A stretch of DNA of 13,480 nt from an uncultured Clostridia bacterium (GTDB lineage: Bacteria; Bacillota; Clostridia; Oscillospirales; Oscillospiraceae): contig CAMVJF010000024.1 in assembly GCA_947167725.1 (NCBI GenBank), forward strand, positions 1-13,480, written 5' to 3'. Both the position numbers and the translations under genes were made by a program. Shown piece after piece: positions 7,542 to 13,480 of this stretch; position 1 is the stretch's first letter, and every line of letters starts with the position of its first letter. The notes below the pieces were generated by a model. It saw only the letters and a list, made by a program, of their open reading frames with translations, ran no database searches and was not told the DNA's origin.

Positions 7542-7570
7542 TTGAAGTCTTGCAAATATCGTGATATACT
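7542..7570 (+). promoter_or_regulatory. Sigma-A-like promoter of the comF-mreB-ispD-ispF operon
   Basis: TTGAAG at 7542-7547 and TATACT at 7565-7570 are 17 bases apart. Transcription would begin near 7576-7577, so the in-frame GTG at 7561 cannot be the comF start. The promoter follows the previous terminator by only 6 bases. Confidence 0.75.
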
Positions 7571-7605
7571 ATGTCAGCAAAGGCAGAAAACAGATGAGGA
7601 AAGGG

Positions 7606-8289
7606 ATGGGCGTGATGTTCGGAATTGACTCTTTTGCCCGTTTTCGCCGCAGGCTGCTCGATCTCTTCTATCCGCCGCGCTGCCCTTTCTGTCGTTCGCT
7701 GCTGAAAGAGAATGAAAAGACGATGTGCGCCAAATGCCGGAATGATCTGCCCTGGACCTCCGGCGCGGCCGTATCGCAGGGTCTGCCGCACATAGCGCTT
7801 TGCTATTCTCCTCTCTATTACGAGGGGCTTGTCCGCGCGTCGCTTCTCCGCTACAAATTTCGCGGCGTCTATTCCTATGCGGAAAACTATTCGGAAATTC
7901 TTGCAAAATGTATTGACGAAAACGGAGTTTCCTGCGATAGTATCACATGGACGCCCGTGGGAAGAAAACGGCTGCGCGAGCGCGGCTATGACCAGTCCCG
8001 CCTTCTTGCGGAGGGCGTCGCGGCGCTGTGCGGCATCGAGTGCGTTCCGCTTCTTGCCAAGGTCCGCGACAACCCGCCTCAATCGTCCATCCGCTCAGCG
8101 GAGAAGCGAAAACGGAATGTCTCCGGCGTCTATGTTCTCGCGCCCGGCGCCGACGTGCGCGGCAGGAGGATCCTGCTTGTCGATGATATCGTGACGACCG
8201 GCGCCACGCTCAGCGAATGCGTCCGTGTGCTCAAAGCCTCCGGCGCCGCCGAGGTCCGCGCGCTCACGCTTGCGAGGGGCAGAAGATAA
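7606..8289 (+). CDS. comF: ComF family phosphoribosyltransferase-like protein
   Basis: A 227-residue ComF-type protein. ComF is needed for DNA uptake during natural transformation in Bacillus, where it works with the ComFA helicase; in many other bacteria its role is less clear. The N-terminus has a zinc-binding pair of CxxC motifs (CPFC at 26-29, CAKC at 41-44). The phosphoribosyltransferase part has PVGRKRLRERGYDQS (117-131), typical of ComF, and the PRPP loop VDDIVTTGAT (192-201). No comFA gene is next to it here. The start is uncertain: in-frame ATGs lie at 7594, 7606 and 7615. I chose 7606 because GAGG at 7596-7599 sits 6 bases before it and the promoter rules out the upstream GTG at 7561. 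It is the first gene of the operon with mreB, ispD and ispF, 26 bases before the next start. Confidence 0.92.
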   Translation: MGVMFGIDSFARFRRRLLDLFYPPRCPFCRSLLKENEKTMCAKCRNDLPWTSGAAVSQGLPHIALCYSPLYYEGLVRASLLRYKFRGVYSYAENYSEILAKCIDENGVSCDSITWTPVGRKRLRERGYDQSRLLAEGVAALCGIECVPLLAKVRDNPPQSSIRSAEKRKRNVSGVYVLAPGADVRGRRILLVDDIVTTGATLSECVRVLKASGAAEVRALTLARGRR

Positions 8290-8315
8290 AGAATCGTACC
8301 ATGAGGTGAAGAAAT

Positions 8316-9347
8316 ATGGTGATTTTTGAAAGAGACATCGCGATCGACATGGGTACCTCCTCGACCCTCGTTTTTGAGCAGGGCAAGGGCGTCGTTCTCC
8401 GCGAACCGACGGTCGTCGCCGTAGATAAGTTTACCGGCAAGATCCTGAAGGTCGGCCAGGACGCGCAGAAGATGCTCGGTCGTACCCCGGCGAACATCGT
8501 CGCGATCCATCCTGTCAGCTCCGGCGTCATCTCGGACTATGAAATGAGCGCGCTCATGCTTCGCGAGCTGATCGGCCGCATCACCTCCTTCAGCTTTTTC
8601 AAGCCCTGCTTGCTGGCCTGCGTGCCGAGCAGCATCTCCGGCGTGGAGGAACGCGCCGTGATCGACTCGGCCATCGAAGCGGGCGCGCGAAAGGTCTACC
8701 TGCTCGAGACCGCGGTCGCGACCGCACTCGGCGCGGGCATCGATATCTCCAAGCCGGACGGACATCTGATCATCGACATCGGCGGCGGTACGACCGAGAT
8801 CGCGGTCGTCTCCGCGGGCGGCGTGGTGGAATGCGAGTCCATCAAGGTCGCGGGCGGCAGCTTTGACGACGCGATCGTCAAGTATATCCGCCGCAAGCAC
8901 AATATGCTGATCGGTCTCGGCACGGCCGAGGAGATCAAGCGCAGCATCGGCTGCGTCATCCAGCGTCCGGACGTCGGAATCGAAGAGGTCAAAGGCAGAA
9001 GCCTGACCAACGGTCTGCCGAAGACCGTTTCCGTTACCTCCACCGATCTGATCGACGCCTTCGTCGAGCCGATGAACCGCATCCTCGAGGCGGTCCACAA
9101 CGTGCTCGAGCGCACGCCGCCGCAGCTTGTCGGGGACCTTGACCGCAACGGGATCGTGATGTCCGGCGGAGGCAGCCTCATCTACGGCATCGACCGCCTC
9201 ATCGAACGCAGCACCGGCATCCGCACTGTCGTCGTGGACGACGCGGTCTCCTGCGCGGCCTACGGCGCGGGCAAGATGCTCAAGCATCTGGAAGACATGC
9301 AGGACGGCATGATGAATTTCTACCGCAAGCGTCAGCTTAAGGGATAA
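8316..9347 (+). CDS. mreB: MreB/Mbl-type actin-like cell-shape protein
   Basis: A 343-residue bacterial actin of the MreB/Mbl/MreBH group, which forms membrane-bound filaments that steer the wall-building elongasome. The actin-fold nucleotide motifs are visible: phosphate-1 DMGTSS (11-16), phosphate-2 DIGGGTTE (154-161) and the adenosine-site region SGGGSLIYGID (283-293). Full family length. It departs from the usual MreB pattern: the common EEPMAAAIGAG is here ETAVATALGAG (131-141), and the usual IGERTAEEIK reads IGLGTAEEIK. No mreC or mreD is next to it, so it may be a second, Mbl-like paralogue rather than the main MreB; the symbol is therefore for the family. A ribosome site GAGGTGA (8303-8309) lies 6 bases before the ATG. 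It sits between comF and ispD in one operon. Confidence 0.93.
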   Translation: MVIFERDIAIDMGTSSTLVFEQGKGVVLREPTVVAVDKFTGKILKVGQDAQKMLGRTPANIVAIHPVSSGVISDYEMSALMLRELIGRITSFSFFKPCLLACVPSSISGVEERAVIDSAIEAGARKVYLLETAVATALGAGIDISKPDGHLIIDIGGGTTEIAVVSAGGVVECESIKVAGGSFDDAIVKYIRRKHNMLIGLGTAEEIKRSIGCVIQRPDVGIEEVKGRSLTNGLPKTVSVTSTDLIDAFVEPMNRILEAVHNVLERTPPQLVGDLDRNGIVMSGGGSLIYGIDRLIERSTGIRTVVVDDAVSCAAYGAGKMLKHLEDMQDGMMNFYRKRQLKG

Positions 9348-9352
9348 TTGCG

Positions 9353-9359
9353 AAAGGAG
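9353..9359 (+). promoter_or_regulatory. Ribosome binding site of ispD
   Basis: AAAGGAG lies 8 bases before the ATG at 9368. An in-frame GTG at 9359 overlaps this site and is therefore not the start. Confidence 0.8.
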
Positions 9360-9367
9360 TGCTTTTG

Positions 9368-10093
9368 ATGGGTCTTTCCGATCTTTTCAAGAGGAGCGGT
9401 TCTGCGCCGAAATGCTCCGCGGTGATCGTTGCTGCGGGCAGTTCCAAGAGAATGGGCAGCGACAAGTTGATGGCCGATCTCGGCGGACTTCCCGTGCTTG
9501 TCAGAACGCTCAAGGCTTTTGATGCGTCCGAGTGCGTCTCCGAGATCGTCGTCGTCACTCGTGTGGAGAAGGTCCCGGAAGTGGCCGAACTTTGCGCACA
9601 GCATGGGATTTCCAAGATCTCAAAGGTCGTGGCCGGCGGCAAGACCCGTATGGAGTCCTCTCTCATCGGCGTTTCCGCGGTCAAGGCGTGCGCGAGGCTG
9701 ATCGCGATCCACGATGCTGCCAGACCTTTGGTTTCCACTGAGCTCATCAGGCGCACCGTATGCGCCGCGAATGAATACAGGGCTGCCGTTCCCGTCATTT
9801 CCAGCGTTGATACGCTCAAGGCTGTGGGTGAGGACAACCTTATTGTCGGCACCGTCGACCGGGAGACGACCTACCGCGTTCAGACTCCGCAGGTTTTTGA
9901 AGCGACGCTCATCAAGGGGGCGCTCTCCAAGGCCGCAGAGAAGAGCATGCAGCTCTCTGACGACAGCTCCGCTATGGAAATGATGGGCGTCAAGAGCTTT
10001 GCCGTTGCGGGCGAAGAGGAAAACATCAAGATCACCTCTCCGCGCGATCTTCTGATCGCTGAGGCCTTTCTCAAGAGCAGGGGAGAGGCATGA
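9368..10093 (+). CDS. ispD: IspD, 2-C-methyl-D-erythritol 4-phosphate cytidylyltransferase
   Basis: A 241-residue enzyme that joins CTP to methylerythritol 4-phosphate, giving CDP-methylerythritol, the third step of the non-mevalonate isoprenoid pathway. The N-terminal nucleotide-binding motif AAGSSKRMGSDK is at 22-33, GGKTRMESS at 90-98, HDAARPLVS at 115-123, VDRETTYRVQTPQVF at 163-177 and the SDDSSAME segment at 197-204, all in the order known for IspD. About 15 extra residues (MGLSDLFKRSGSAPK) come before the usual start of the fold; they are kept in frame after a good ribosome site, so they are likely real. It overlaps ispF by an ATGA junction, so the two are translationally coupled but not fused. 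Products feed undecaprenyl phosphate, which the MreB-guided wall machinery needs. Confidence 0.96.
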   Translation: MGLSDLFKRSGSAPKCSAVIVAAGSSKRMGSDKLMADLGGLPVLVRTLKAFDASECVSEIVVVTRVEKVPEVAELCAQHGISKISKVVAGGKTRMESSLIGVSAVKACARLIAIHDAARPLVSTELIRRTVCAANEYRAAVPVISSVDTLKAVGEDNLIVGTVDRETTYRVQTPQVFEATLIKGALSKAAEKSMQLSDDSSAMEMMGVKSFAVAGEEENIKITSPRDLLIAEAFLKSRGEA

Positions 10094-10563
10094 GGATCGG
10101 TCACGGCTACGACGTCCACCGCCTGGTCGAGGGACGGGCGCTGATCCTGGGCGGCGTGAATATCCCGTATGAAAAGGGCCTTCTCGGCCATTCCGACGCG
10201 GACGTGCTTGTGCACGCGCTGATGGACGCGCTGCTCGGCGCCGCTGCGCTCGGCGATATCGGGAACCTGTTTCCCGACAGTGACGAGCGCTATCTGGATG
10301 CGGACAGCATCTTACTCCTGAAAGAAGTTATGCGCGTTCTGAAAGAACACGGCTATTCCCTTGTCAACGCGGACTGCACTGTCCTTGCCCAGCGGCCGAA
10401 GCTCGCTCCCTATATTGCGATGATGCGCGAGCGGATCGCCGCAGCGCTCTGCGTTCCGACAGACGCCGTCAGCGTCAAGGCGACGACAGAGGAGGGCCTC
10501 GGCTTTACCGGCGACGGATCGGGCATCGCGGCGCACGCCCTCGTTCTGATCGACCGCGCGTGA
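10090..10563 (+). CDS. ispF: IspF, 2-C-methyl-D-erythritol 2,4-cyclodiphosphate synthase
   Basis: A 157-residue enzyme that closes CDP-methylerythritol 2-phosphate into the cyclic diphosphate, releasing CMP, in the non-mevalonate isoprenoid pathway. The start RIGHGYDVHRL carries the metal ligands D8 and H10; the third ligand H42 lies in GHSDADVLVHALMDALLG. The active-site loop GDIGNLFPDSD and the C-terminal ATTEEGLGFTGDGSGIAAHA pattern are also typical. Length is normal for this trimeric family. Its ATG overlaps the ispD stop (ATGA, 10090-10093). IspE, which acts between IspD and IspF, is not in the window. It is the last gene before a strong terminator. Confidence 0.97.
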   Translation: MRIGHGYDVHRLVEGRALILGGVNIPYEKGLLGHSDADVLVHALMDALLGAAALGDIGNLFPDSDERYLDADSILLLKEVMRVLKEHGYSLVNADCTVLAQRPKLAPYIAMMRERIAAALCVPTDAVSVKATTEEGLGFTGDGSGIAAHALVLIDRA

Positions 10564-10575
10564 TCACAATACTGA

Positions 10576-10605
10576 CGCACGGCATAGAATGTGCTGTACC
10601 GTGCG
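10576..10605 (+). promoter_or_regulatory. Small inverted repeat between ispF and its terminator
   Basis: CGCACGG (10576-10582) and CCGTGCG (10599-10605) form a 7-bp inverted repeat with a 16-base loop. It could be a weak RNA stem or a protein site. I find no convincing promoter in the 113 bases between ispF and the next gene. Confidence 0.25.
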
Positions 10606-10629
10606 AAAGTAAACTGACATCGGACTGGT

Positions 10630-10659
10630 AAAGAGCATGGTTTGATCCATGCTCTTTTT
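10630..10659 (+). terminator. Rho-independent terminator after ispF
   Basis: AAAGAGCATGG (10630-10640) and CCATGCTCTTT (10647-10657) form an 11-bp stem with the loop TTTGAT, running into a T5 tract (10655-10659) and ATTTT beyond. It ends the comF-mreB-ispD-ispF unit. It lies only 6 bases before the ribosome site of the next gene, so read-through could link the two units. Confidence 0.9.
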
Positions 10660-10665
10660 GATTTT

Positions 10666-10672
10666 GAGGTGA
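10666..10672 (+). promoter_or_regulatory. Ribosome binding site for a TTG-started small gene
   Basis: GAGGTGA lies 4 bases before the TTG at 10677. This site decides the start, as no ATG lies near the beginning of that frame. Confidence 0.65.
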
Positions 10673-10676
10673 TTGC

Positions 10677-10928
10677 TTGAAACAATACCTGATTTTGTGC
10701 CGCTCCGTCACGAGCGCCCAACGCTGCGCAAAGCTGCTCGAAGGGGCGCTGATCCGCGCGTCCGTCGTAAAGGCTCCTCGCGGCCTGTCAAGCTCCGGAT
10801 GCGCCTATGCGCTGCAGCTGCACAACAAATTCGACGAAGCGATCGGTATCTTGAAAAGACACGATATGCCCGTCGGAAAATGCTTTATTCGAGAATACAG
10901 CGGTGAATACAGGGAGGTTAAAACATGA
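10677..10928 (+). CDS. DUF3343 family small protein, putative sulfur/selenium carrier
   Basis: An 83-residue protein with a TTG start. It matches the DUF3343 pattern: an N-terminal strand (KQYLILCRSVTSA), a small-residue helix, a basic strand ending in a PRG turn, the SSSGC motif with C42 at 38-42, and a helix FDEAIGILKRHD. Other cysteines are C8, C17 and C69. Members are often listed as possible Se or S carriers because the conserved cysteine resembles that of TusA-like carriers and the genes sit with desulfurases or selenium genes. Here the stop overlaps the start of a cysteine-desulfurase-like gene (ATGA), which supports a carrier-donor pair. Transfer of a persulfide or selenide from the enzyme to C42 is an inference. 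The gene follows directly after a terminator, and I see no clear promoter of its own. Confidence 0.82.
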   Translation: MKQYLILCRSVTSAQRCAKLLEGALIRASVVKAPRGLSSSGCAYALQLHNKFDEAIGILKRHDMPVGKCFIREYSGEYREVKT

Positions 10929-12034
10929 TCTATCTTGACAGCGCCGCAACCTCCTTTCAAAAGCCGCCGCAGGTTTTCCGTGCGTATAACGAAACCGTTC
11001 GCAATGCTGCGAGCCCGGGCAGAGGCGCCTACCGTCCCGCCATGCTCGCCGCCGAGGCGATGTTTCATGCCAGGGAGGAAGCCGCGGCGTTTTTTCATTT
11101 TCCGGACAGCGAAAGGATCGTTCTGACAATGAACGCGACCCATGCGCTCAATCTGGCGATCCACTCGTTGGCGCAGAAGGGAAAACGCGTCCTGATCTCC
11201 GGCTTTGAGCACAATTCCGTTTTGCGTCCGCTCGTCGCTTCCGGAATGGAGATCGTCACGGTCGGAAGAAAACTCTTTGATCCGGAAGGACTTCTGCAGG
11301 AGCTTCGCAGCTCGCTGAACGATGCGTCTCTCGCCGTTTTTACGCATGTTTCGAATGTCTTCGGCTATATCCTCCCAATCGAAGAGATCGCTTCTCTATG
11401 CTGCAGCCGCGGCGTCCCATTGATCGTTGACGCCTCCCAAAGCGCTGGCATTTTGGAGCTTGACAGCCGTTCCCTCGGCGCTGATTATATCGCCATGCCT
11501 GGGCATAAGTCGCTTCTCGGCGTACCGGGCAGCGGGCTGCTGCTCTGCGGGGGAGATACCGTCCCTCTCCTCTTCGGAGGATCAGGCAGCGACAGTCTTG
11601 ACAGACAGATGCCTGCCTATCTCCCGGACCGTCTTGAGGCGGGCACGCAGAACGCTCCGGCGGCCGCTGCCCTCGCAGCCGGGATCCGATATATCCACAG
11701 CAGGGGAAGGCAGGAGATCGAAAAGCATGAGCGCGAGCTGTGCCGCCATATGGCCTCGCTGCTCCGTGACCGTGACGATCTGGAGCTCTTTCTCGGCCCG
11801 GAGTCGATGCAGACCGGCGTTTTGTCCGTCCGCTCCCGTCGCTTTGATTGTGACGAGCTTGCCGCGAGACTCGCCGCGGATGGGATCTGCGTACGCAGCG
11901 GCCTGCATTGTTCGCCTCTTGCGCACGAGAGCGCCGGAACGATCGAGACCGGGACGCTGCGAATGAGTTTCTCCCCCTTCAACACACATGCCGAGATCGA
12001 GCGAGCGGCGGCAAAATTAATAAAATTTATATAA
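10925..12034 (+). CDS. Cysteine-desulfurase-like class V aminotransferase (TIGR01977-like)
   Basis: A 369-residue PLP enzyme of fold type I, related to SufS/NifS and closest in pattern to the clostridial group TIGR01977, known to start with IYLDNAATSFPKPP; here it starts IYLDSAATSFQKPP. Visible residues are H96 in GFEHNS, D169 and Q172 in the PLP-contact strand, the Schiff-base lysine K195 in MPGHKSLLG, and C329 in RSGLHCSPLAH, the expected persulfide cysteine. R346 in TLRMSF would bind the substrate carboxylate. It probably releases sulfur (or selenium) from cysteine (or selenocysteine). No iron-sulfur scaffold gene (iscU, sufU) is next to it, so a role outside general cluster assembly is likely, with the coupled DUF3343 protein as acceptor. 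A strong ribosome site GGGAGG lies before the ATG. Its last codons are unusually A+T-rich. Confidence 0.9.
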   Translation: MIYLDSAATSFQKPPQVFRAYNETVRNAASPGRGAYRPAMLAAEAMFHAREEAAAFFHFPDSERIVLTMNATHALNLAIHSLAQKGKRVLISGFEHNSVLRPLVASGMEIVTVGRKLFDPEGLLQELRSSLNDASLAVFTHVSNVFGYILPIEEIASLCCSRGVPLIVDASQSAGILELDSRSLGADYIAMPGHKSLLGVPGSGLLLCGGDTVPLLFGGSGSDSLDRQMPAYLPDRLEAGTQNAPAAAALAAGIRYIHSRGRQEIEKHERELCRHMASLLRDRDDLELFLGPESMQTGVLSVRSRRFDCDELAARLAADGICVRSGLHCSPLAHESAGTIETGTLRMSFSPFNTHAEIERAAAKLIKFI

Positions 12035-12037
12035 ATT
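12024..12037 (+). other. A+T palindrome across the stop codon
   Basis: AATTTATATAAATT is a perfect 14-base palindrome that includes the last codons and the TAA of the desulfurase-like gene. It lies in an A+T-rich stretch (12011-12039) just upstream of the cdaA promoter and may act as an UP element for RNA polymerase. Confidence 0.35.
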
Positions 12038-12052
12038 AACCGCGCTTTCCAT

Positions 12053-12081
12053 TTGCCTTTTTCCGGTTGATGCTATATAAT
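12053..12081 (+). promoter_or_regulatory. Sigma-A-like promoter of cdaA, first
   Basis: TTGCCT at 12053-12058 and TATAAT at 12076-12081 are 17 bases apart. Transcription would begin near 12088, giving a leader of about 60 bases. Confidence 0.7.
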
Positions 12082-12094
12082 AAAGTGATATAAA
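12067..12094 (+). promoter_or_regulatory. Sigma-A-like promoter of cdaA, second, overlapping
   Basis: TTGATG at 12067-12072 and TATAAA at 12089-12094 are 16 bases apart. It overlaps the first promoter, so both could not be used by polymerase at once. Confidence 0.4.
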
Positions 12095-12148
12095 AGGGAA
12101 AGTACGTTTTACAGACGTTACGCATACAACACGGACGAGGATTCTTTT

Positions 12149-13000
12149 ATGGAAGCAACGACAATCGCGTTTGAGCGCTCGCTCAATCTGCTGACAACGA
12201 TGGGGATCGCCGATATCATCGACATTCTGATCGTTGCCTATCTCATTTACAAGGCGATCTGGTTTGTCAGAAAGACAAATTCCTATAATCTTGCGAAAGG
12301 AATTTTTGTTTTTCTGCTTGTCATGCTGCTTTCCGACCTCTTCGGCCTGAAGATGATCAGCTTCATGCTGCGAAAGGCGGCTGAGCTTGGCCTGATCGCC
12401 TTGGTCATTCTTTTCCAGCCGGAGCTGCGCCGCTTACTCGAGCGTATGGGCAGCGGATTCTTTTCCATGCGCGGCGAACGCGGGACGCTGATTGACTCGG
12501 CGATCGCGCACACGGTGCTTGCCTGCACCGAGATGTCCGATTCTCGGACAGGCGCGCTGATCATCTTCGAGCGCAACGTTTCGCTCAACGAGATCATGAG
12601 CACGGGCACGATCATCAACGCAGACACGAATGCCGAGCTGATCAAGAACATCTTTTTCAACAAGGCGCCGCTGCATGACGGCGCGCTGATCATCCGCGCG
12701 GGACGTATCGCCGCAGCGGGATGTGTGCTCCCGCTGACAAAGAGCACGAACCTGAGCAAGGATCTCGGAATGCGACACCGTGCCGGAATCGGTTTAAGCG
12801 AACAGTCTGATGCCGTTGTCGTGATCGTTTCGGAAGAGACCGGGGCGATATCCCTGGCAATCGACGGGATGTTAAAACGGCATCTGAATGCCGCAGCCCT
12901 GACGGAACTTCTGCACAAAGAACTCGTTGTCGATGAGGAGAAGATGACCTGGAAGGATCAGCTGAAGAGTATTTATCAGCGCATCATGAAGAGGGTTTAA
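12149..13000 (+). CDS. cdaA: CdaA, membrane-bound diadenylate cyclase
   Basis: A 283-residue enzyme that makes cyclic di-AMP from two ATP. It has an N-terminal membrane part with three likely helices (about 20-40, 50-66 and 70-90), then a DisA_N-type cyclase domain. The domain has GALIIFER (135-142), the catalytic DGA motif in PLHDGALI (177-179) and the RHR motif in GMRHRAGIG (209-211), followed by VVIVSEETG. These are the residues that hold the ATP and metal in known diadenylate cyclases. Length is normal for CdaA. Start: GAGG at 12137-12140 lies 8 bases before the ATG. The next gene encodes its usual regulator CdaR, one base after the stop; the glmM gene that often follows would lie beyond the window. 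c-di-AMP controls potassium and osmolyte uptake and so wall stress. Confidence 0.96.
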   Translation: MEATTIAFERSLNLLTTMGIADIIDILIVAYLIYKAIWFVRKTNSYNLAKGIFVFLLVMLLSDLFGLKMISFMLRKAAELGLIALVILFQPELRRLLERMGSGFFSMRGERGTLIDSAIAHTVLACTEMSDSRTGALIIFERNVSLNEIMSTGTIINADTNAELIKNIFFNKAPLHDGALIIRAGRIAAAGCVLPLTKSTNLSKDLGMRHRAGIGLSEQSDAVVVIVSEETGAISLAIDGMLKRHLNAAALTELLHKELVVDEEKMTWKDQLKSIYQRIMKRV

Positions 13001-13001
13001 T

Positions 13002-13480
13002 ATGGACAGAAAGCAAAGAAAATCCCTGTTTGACAGCAAGGTCTTCTGGATGATTATTTCTCTCCTCACCTCACTGGCAATCTGGTCATATGTGGTCAGT
13101 ACAGAGAATTCCGTTGTTACTCAGGTTTTCCGCGGAGTTAAGGTCGAGATTACTGGGGAGGAAACACTCCGCAATTCCAGAAATCTTCTTGTTACGGATA
13201 TCGATACCAATACCGTTCGCGTTGAGATCCGGGGTCCGCGGCGGATAGTGGATGCTTTGAATTCGGAGGATCTGGTTGCTCAGATCGATGTCAGCAAATT
13301 AAGCCGAGCGGCCTATGCATCCATGAAGTACAAGATCGTTTATCCGAACGGTACGGAAACCAGAAACCTATCCGAGGTATCGTACAGCCCTGAAACGGTA
13401 AACTTCATGGTTTCAGCGCTGAATTCCGTTTCAATCCCTGTACGCGGCGGTTATGACGGGAAGCTTGCGCCCGGCTTTAC
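13002..13480 (+). CDS. cdaR: CdaR/YbbR-domain regulator of CdaA (5' part)
   Basis: The first 159 residues of a YbbR-domain protein; the frame is open to the window edge. After a basic start (MDRKQRKSLFDSK) comes one membrane helix (about 14-32, VFWMIISLLTSLAIWSYVV), then the pattern of an extracellular YbbR repeat, including VEIRGPRRIVDAL and AQIDVSKLS. CdaR sits on the outer face of the membrane and tunes the activity of CdaA. The gene order cdaA-cdaR is standard for Firmicutes. The ribosome site GAGGG (12991-12995) lies within the end of cdaA, so translation is probably coupled. G+C is clearly lower than upstream: by hand count about 48% over 13021-13440, while a sample in the mreB gene (8701-8760) gives 70%. 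Confidence 0.93.
   Translation, partial: MDRKQRKSLFDSKVFWMIISLLTSLAIWSYVVSTENSVVTQVFRGVKVEITGEETLRNSRNLLVTDIDTNTVRVEIRGPRRIVDALNSEDLVAQIDVSKLSRAAYASMKYKIVYPNGTETRNLSEVSYSPETVNFMVSALNSVSIPVRGGYDGKLAPGF

Noticed and set aside
7282..8082. A 266-codon minus-strand frame across the comF promoter and the terminator
   Set aside because: It runs through a clear promoter and terminator on the other strand and has no recognisable product.
8130..9287. A 385-codon minus-strand frame opposite mreB
   Set aside because: Asp/Ala/Arg-rich composition typical of antisense frames; mreB is intact.
9359..9367. GTG at 9359 as the start of ispD
   Set aside because: It overlaps the ribosome site AAAGGAG; ATG 9368 is correctly spaced.
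10673..10906. A 77-codon frame overlapping the DUF3343 gene in another frame, with a TTG start near the same ribosome site
   Set aside because: Arg-rich shadow; the other frame matches DUF3343 and has an ATGA junction with the next gene.
1..13480. Mobile element, phage, or defence island
   Set aside because: No transposase, integrase, terminal inverted repeats or tRNA; every gene is a chromosomal or conserved family gene on one strand.

Overview
This window looks like a chromosomal, vertically inherited stretch from a fairly G+C-rich member of the Clostridia, most probably an Oscillospiraceae-like gut lineage. Supporting signs are strong AGGAGG-type ribosome sites, sigma-A-like promoters, the DUF3343 plus class-V aminotransferase pair, cdaA-cdaR, RecD2, an MreB-type gene, and the non-mevalonate genes ispD and ispF. 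The taxon is inferred from gene content, not from any search. All genes lie on the plus strand. I see no rRNA, tRNA, CRISPR array, insertion sequence, phage gene or attachment site.

Layout. (1) Positions 1-5934 form a tightly packed operon: the 3' part of uvrA (nucleotide excision repair), recD2 (SF1B helicase), a VWA-domain protein of the DUF2201/COG3864 metallopeptidase-like type, and a MoxR-like AAA+ ATPase. It ends at a 14-bp perfect hairpin (5938-5972). (2) Positions 6062-7535 hold a single-gene unit with its own promoter and terminator. It encodes a membrane-anchored protein built from a strikingly regular 7-residue repeat. (3) Positions 7542-10659 look like a four-gene operon, comF-mreB/mbl-ispD-ispF, with a good promoter at its head and a strong rho-independent terminator at its end. 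(4) Positions 10677-12034 carry a small DUF3343 protein translationally coupled to a cysteine-desulfurase-like enzyme, a likely sulfur or selenium handling pair. (5) Positions 12053-13480 start a new unit with one or two sigma-A-like promoters driving cdaA (c-di-AMP synthase) and cdaR, which runs off the end.

How the genes fit together. The first block couples DNA repair enzymes with a MoxR/VWA pair; such pairs elsewhere act as chaperones or metal-insertion machines. The third block joins the cell-shape actin to two steps of isoprenoid synthesis, which supplies the undecaprenyl carrier for wall building, and the last block makes c-di-AMP, which controls osmotic and wall homeostasis. The least explained items are the VWA protein, whose metal-binding HExxH site has become QQxxH, its partner ATPase with an extra N-terminal domain, and the heptad-repeat membrane protein.
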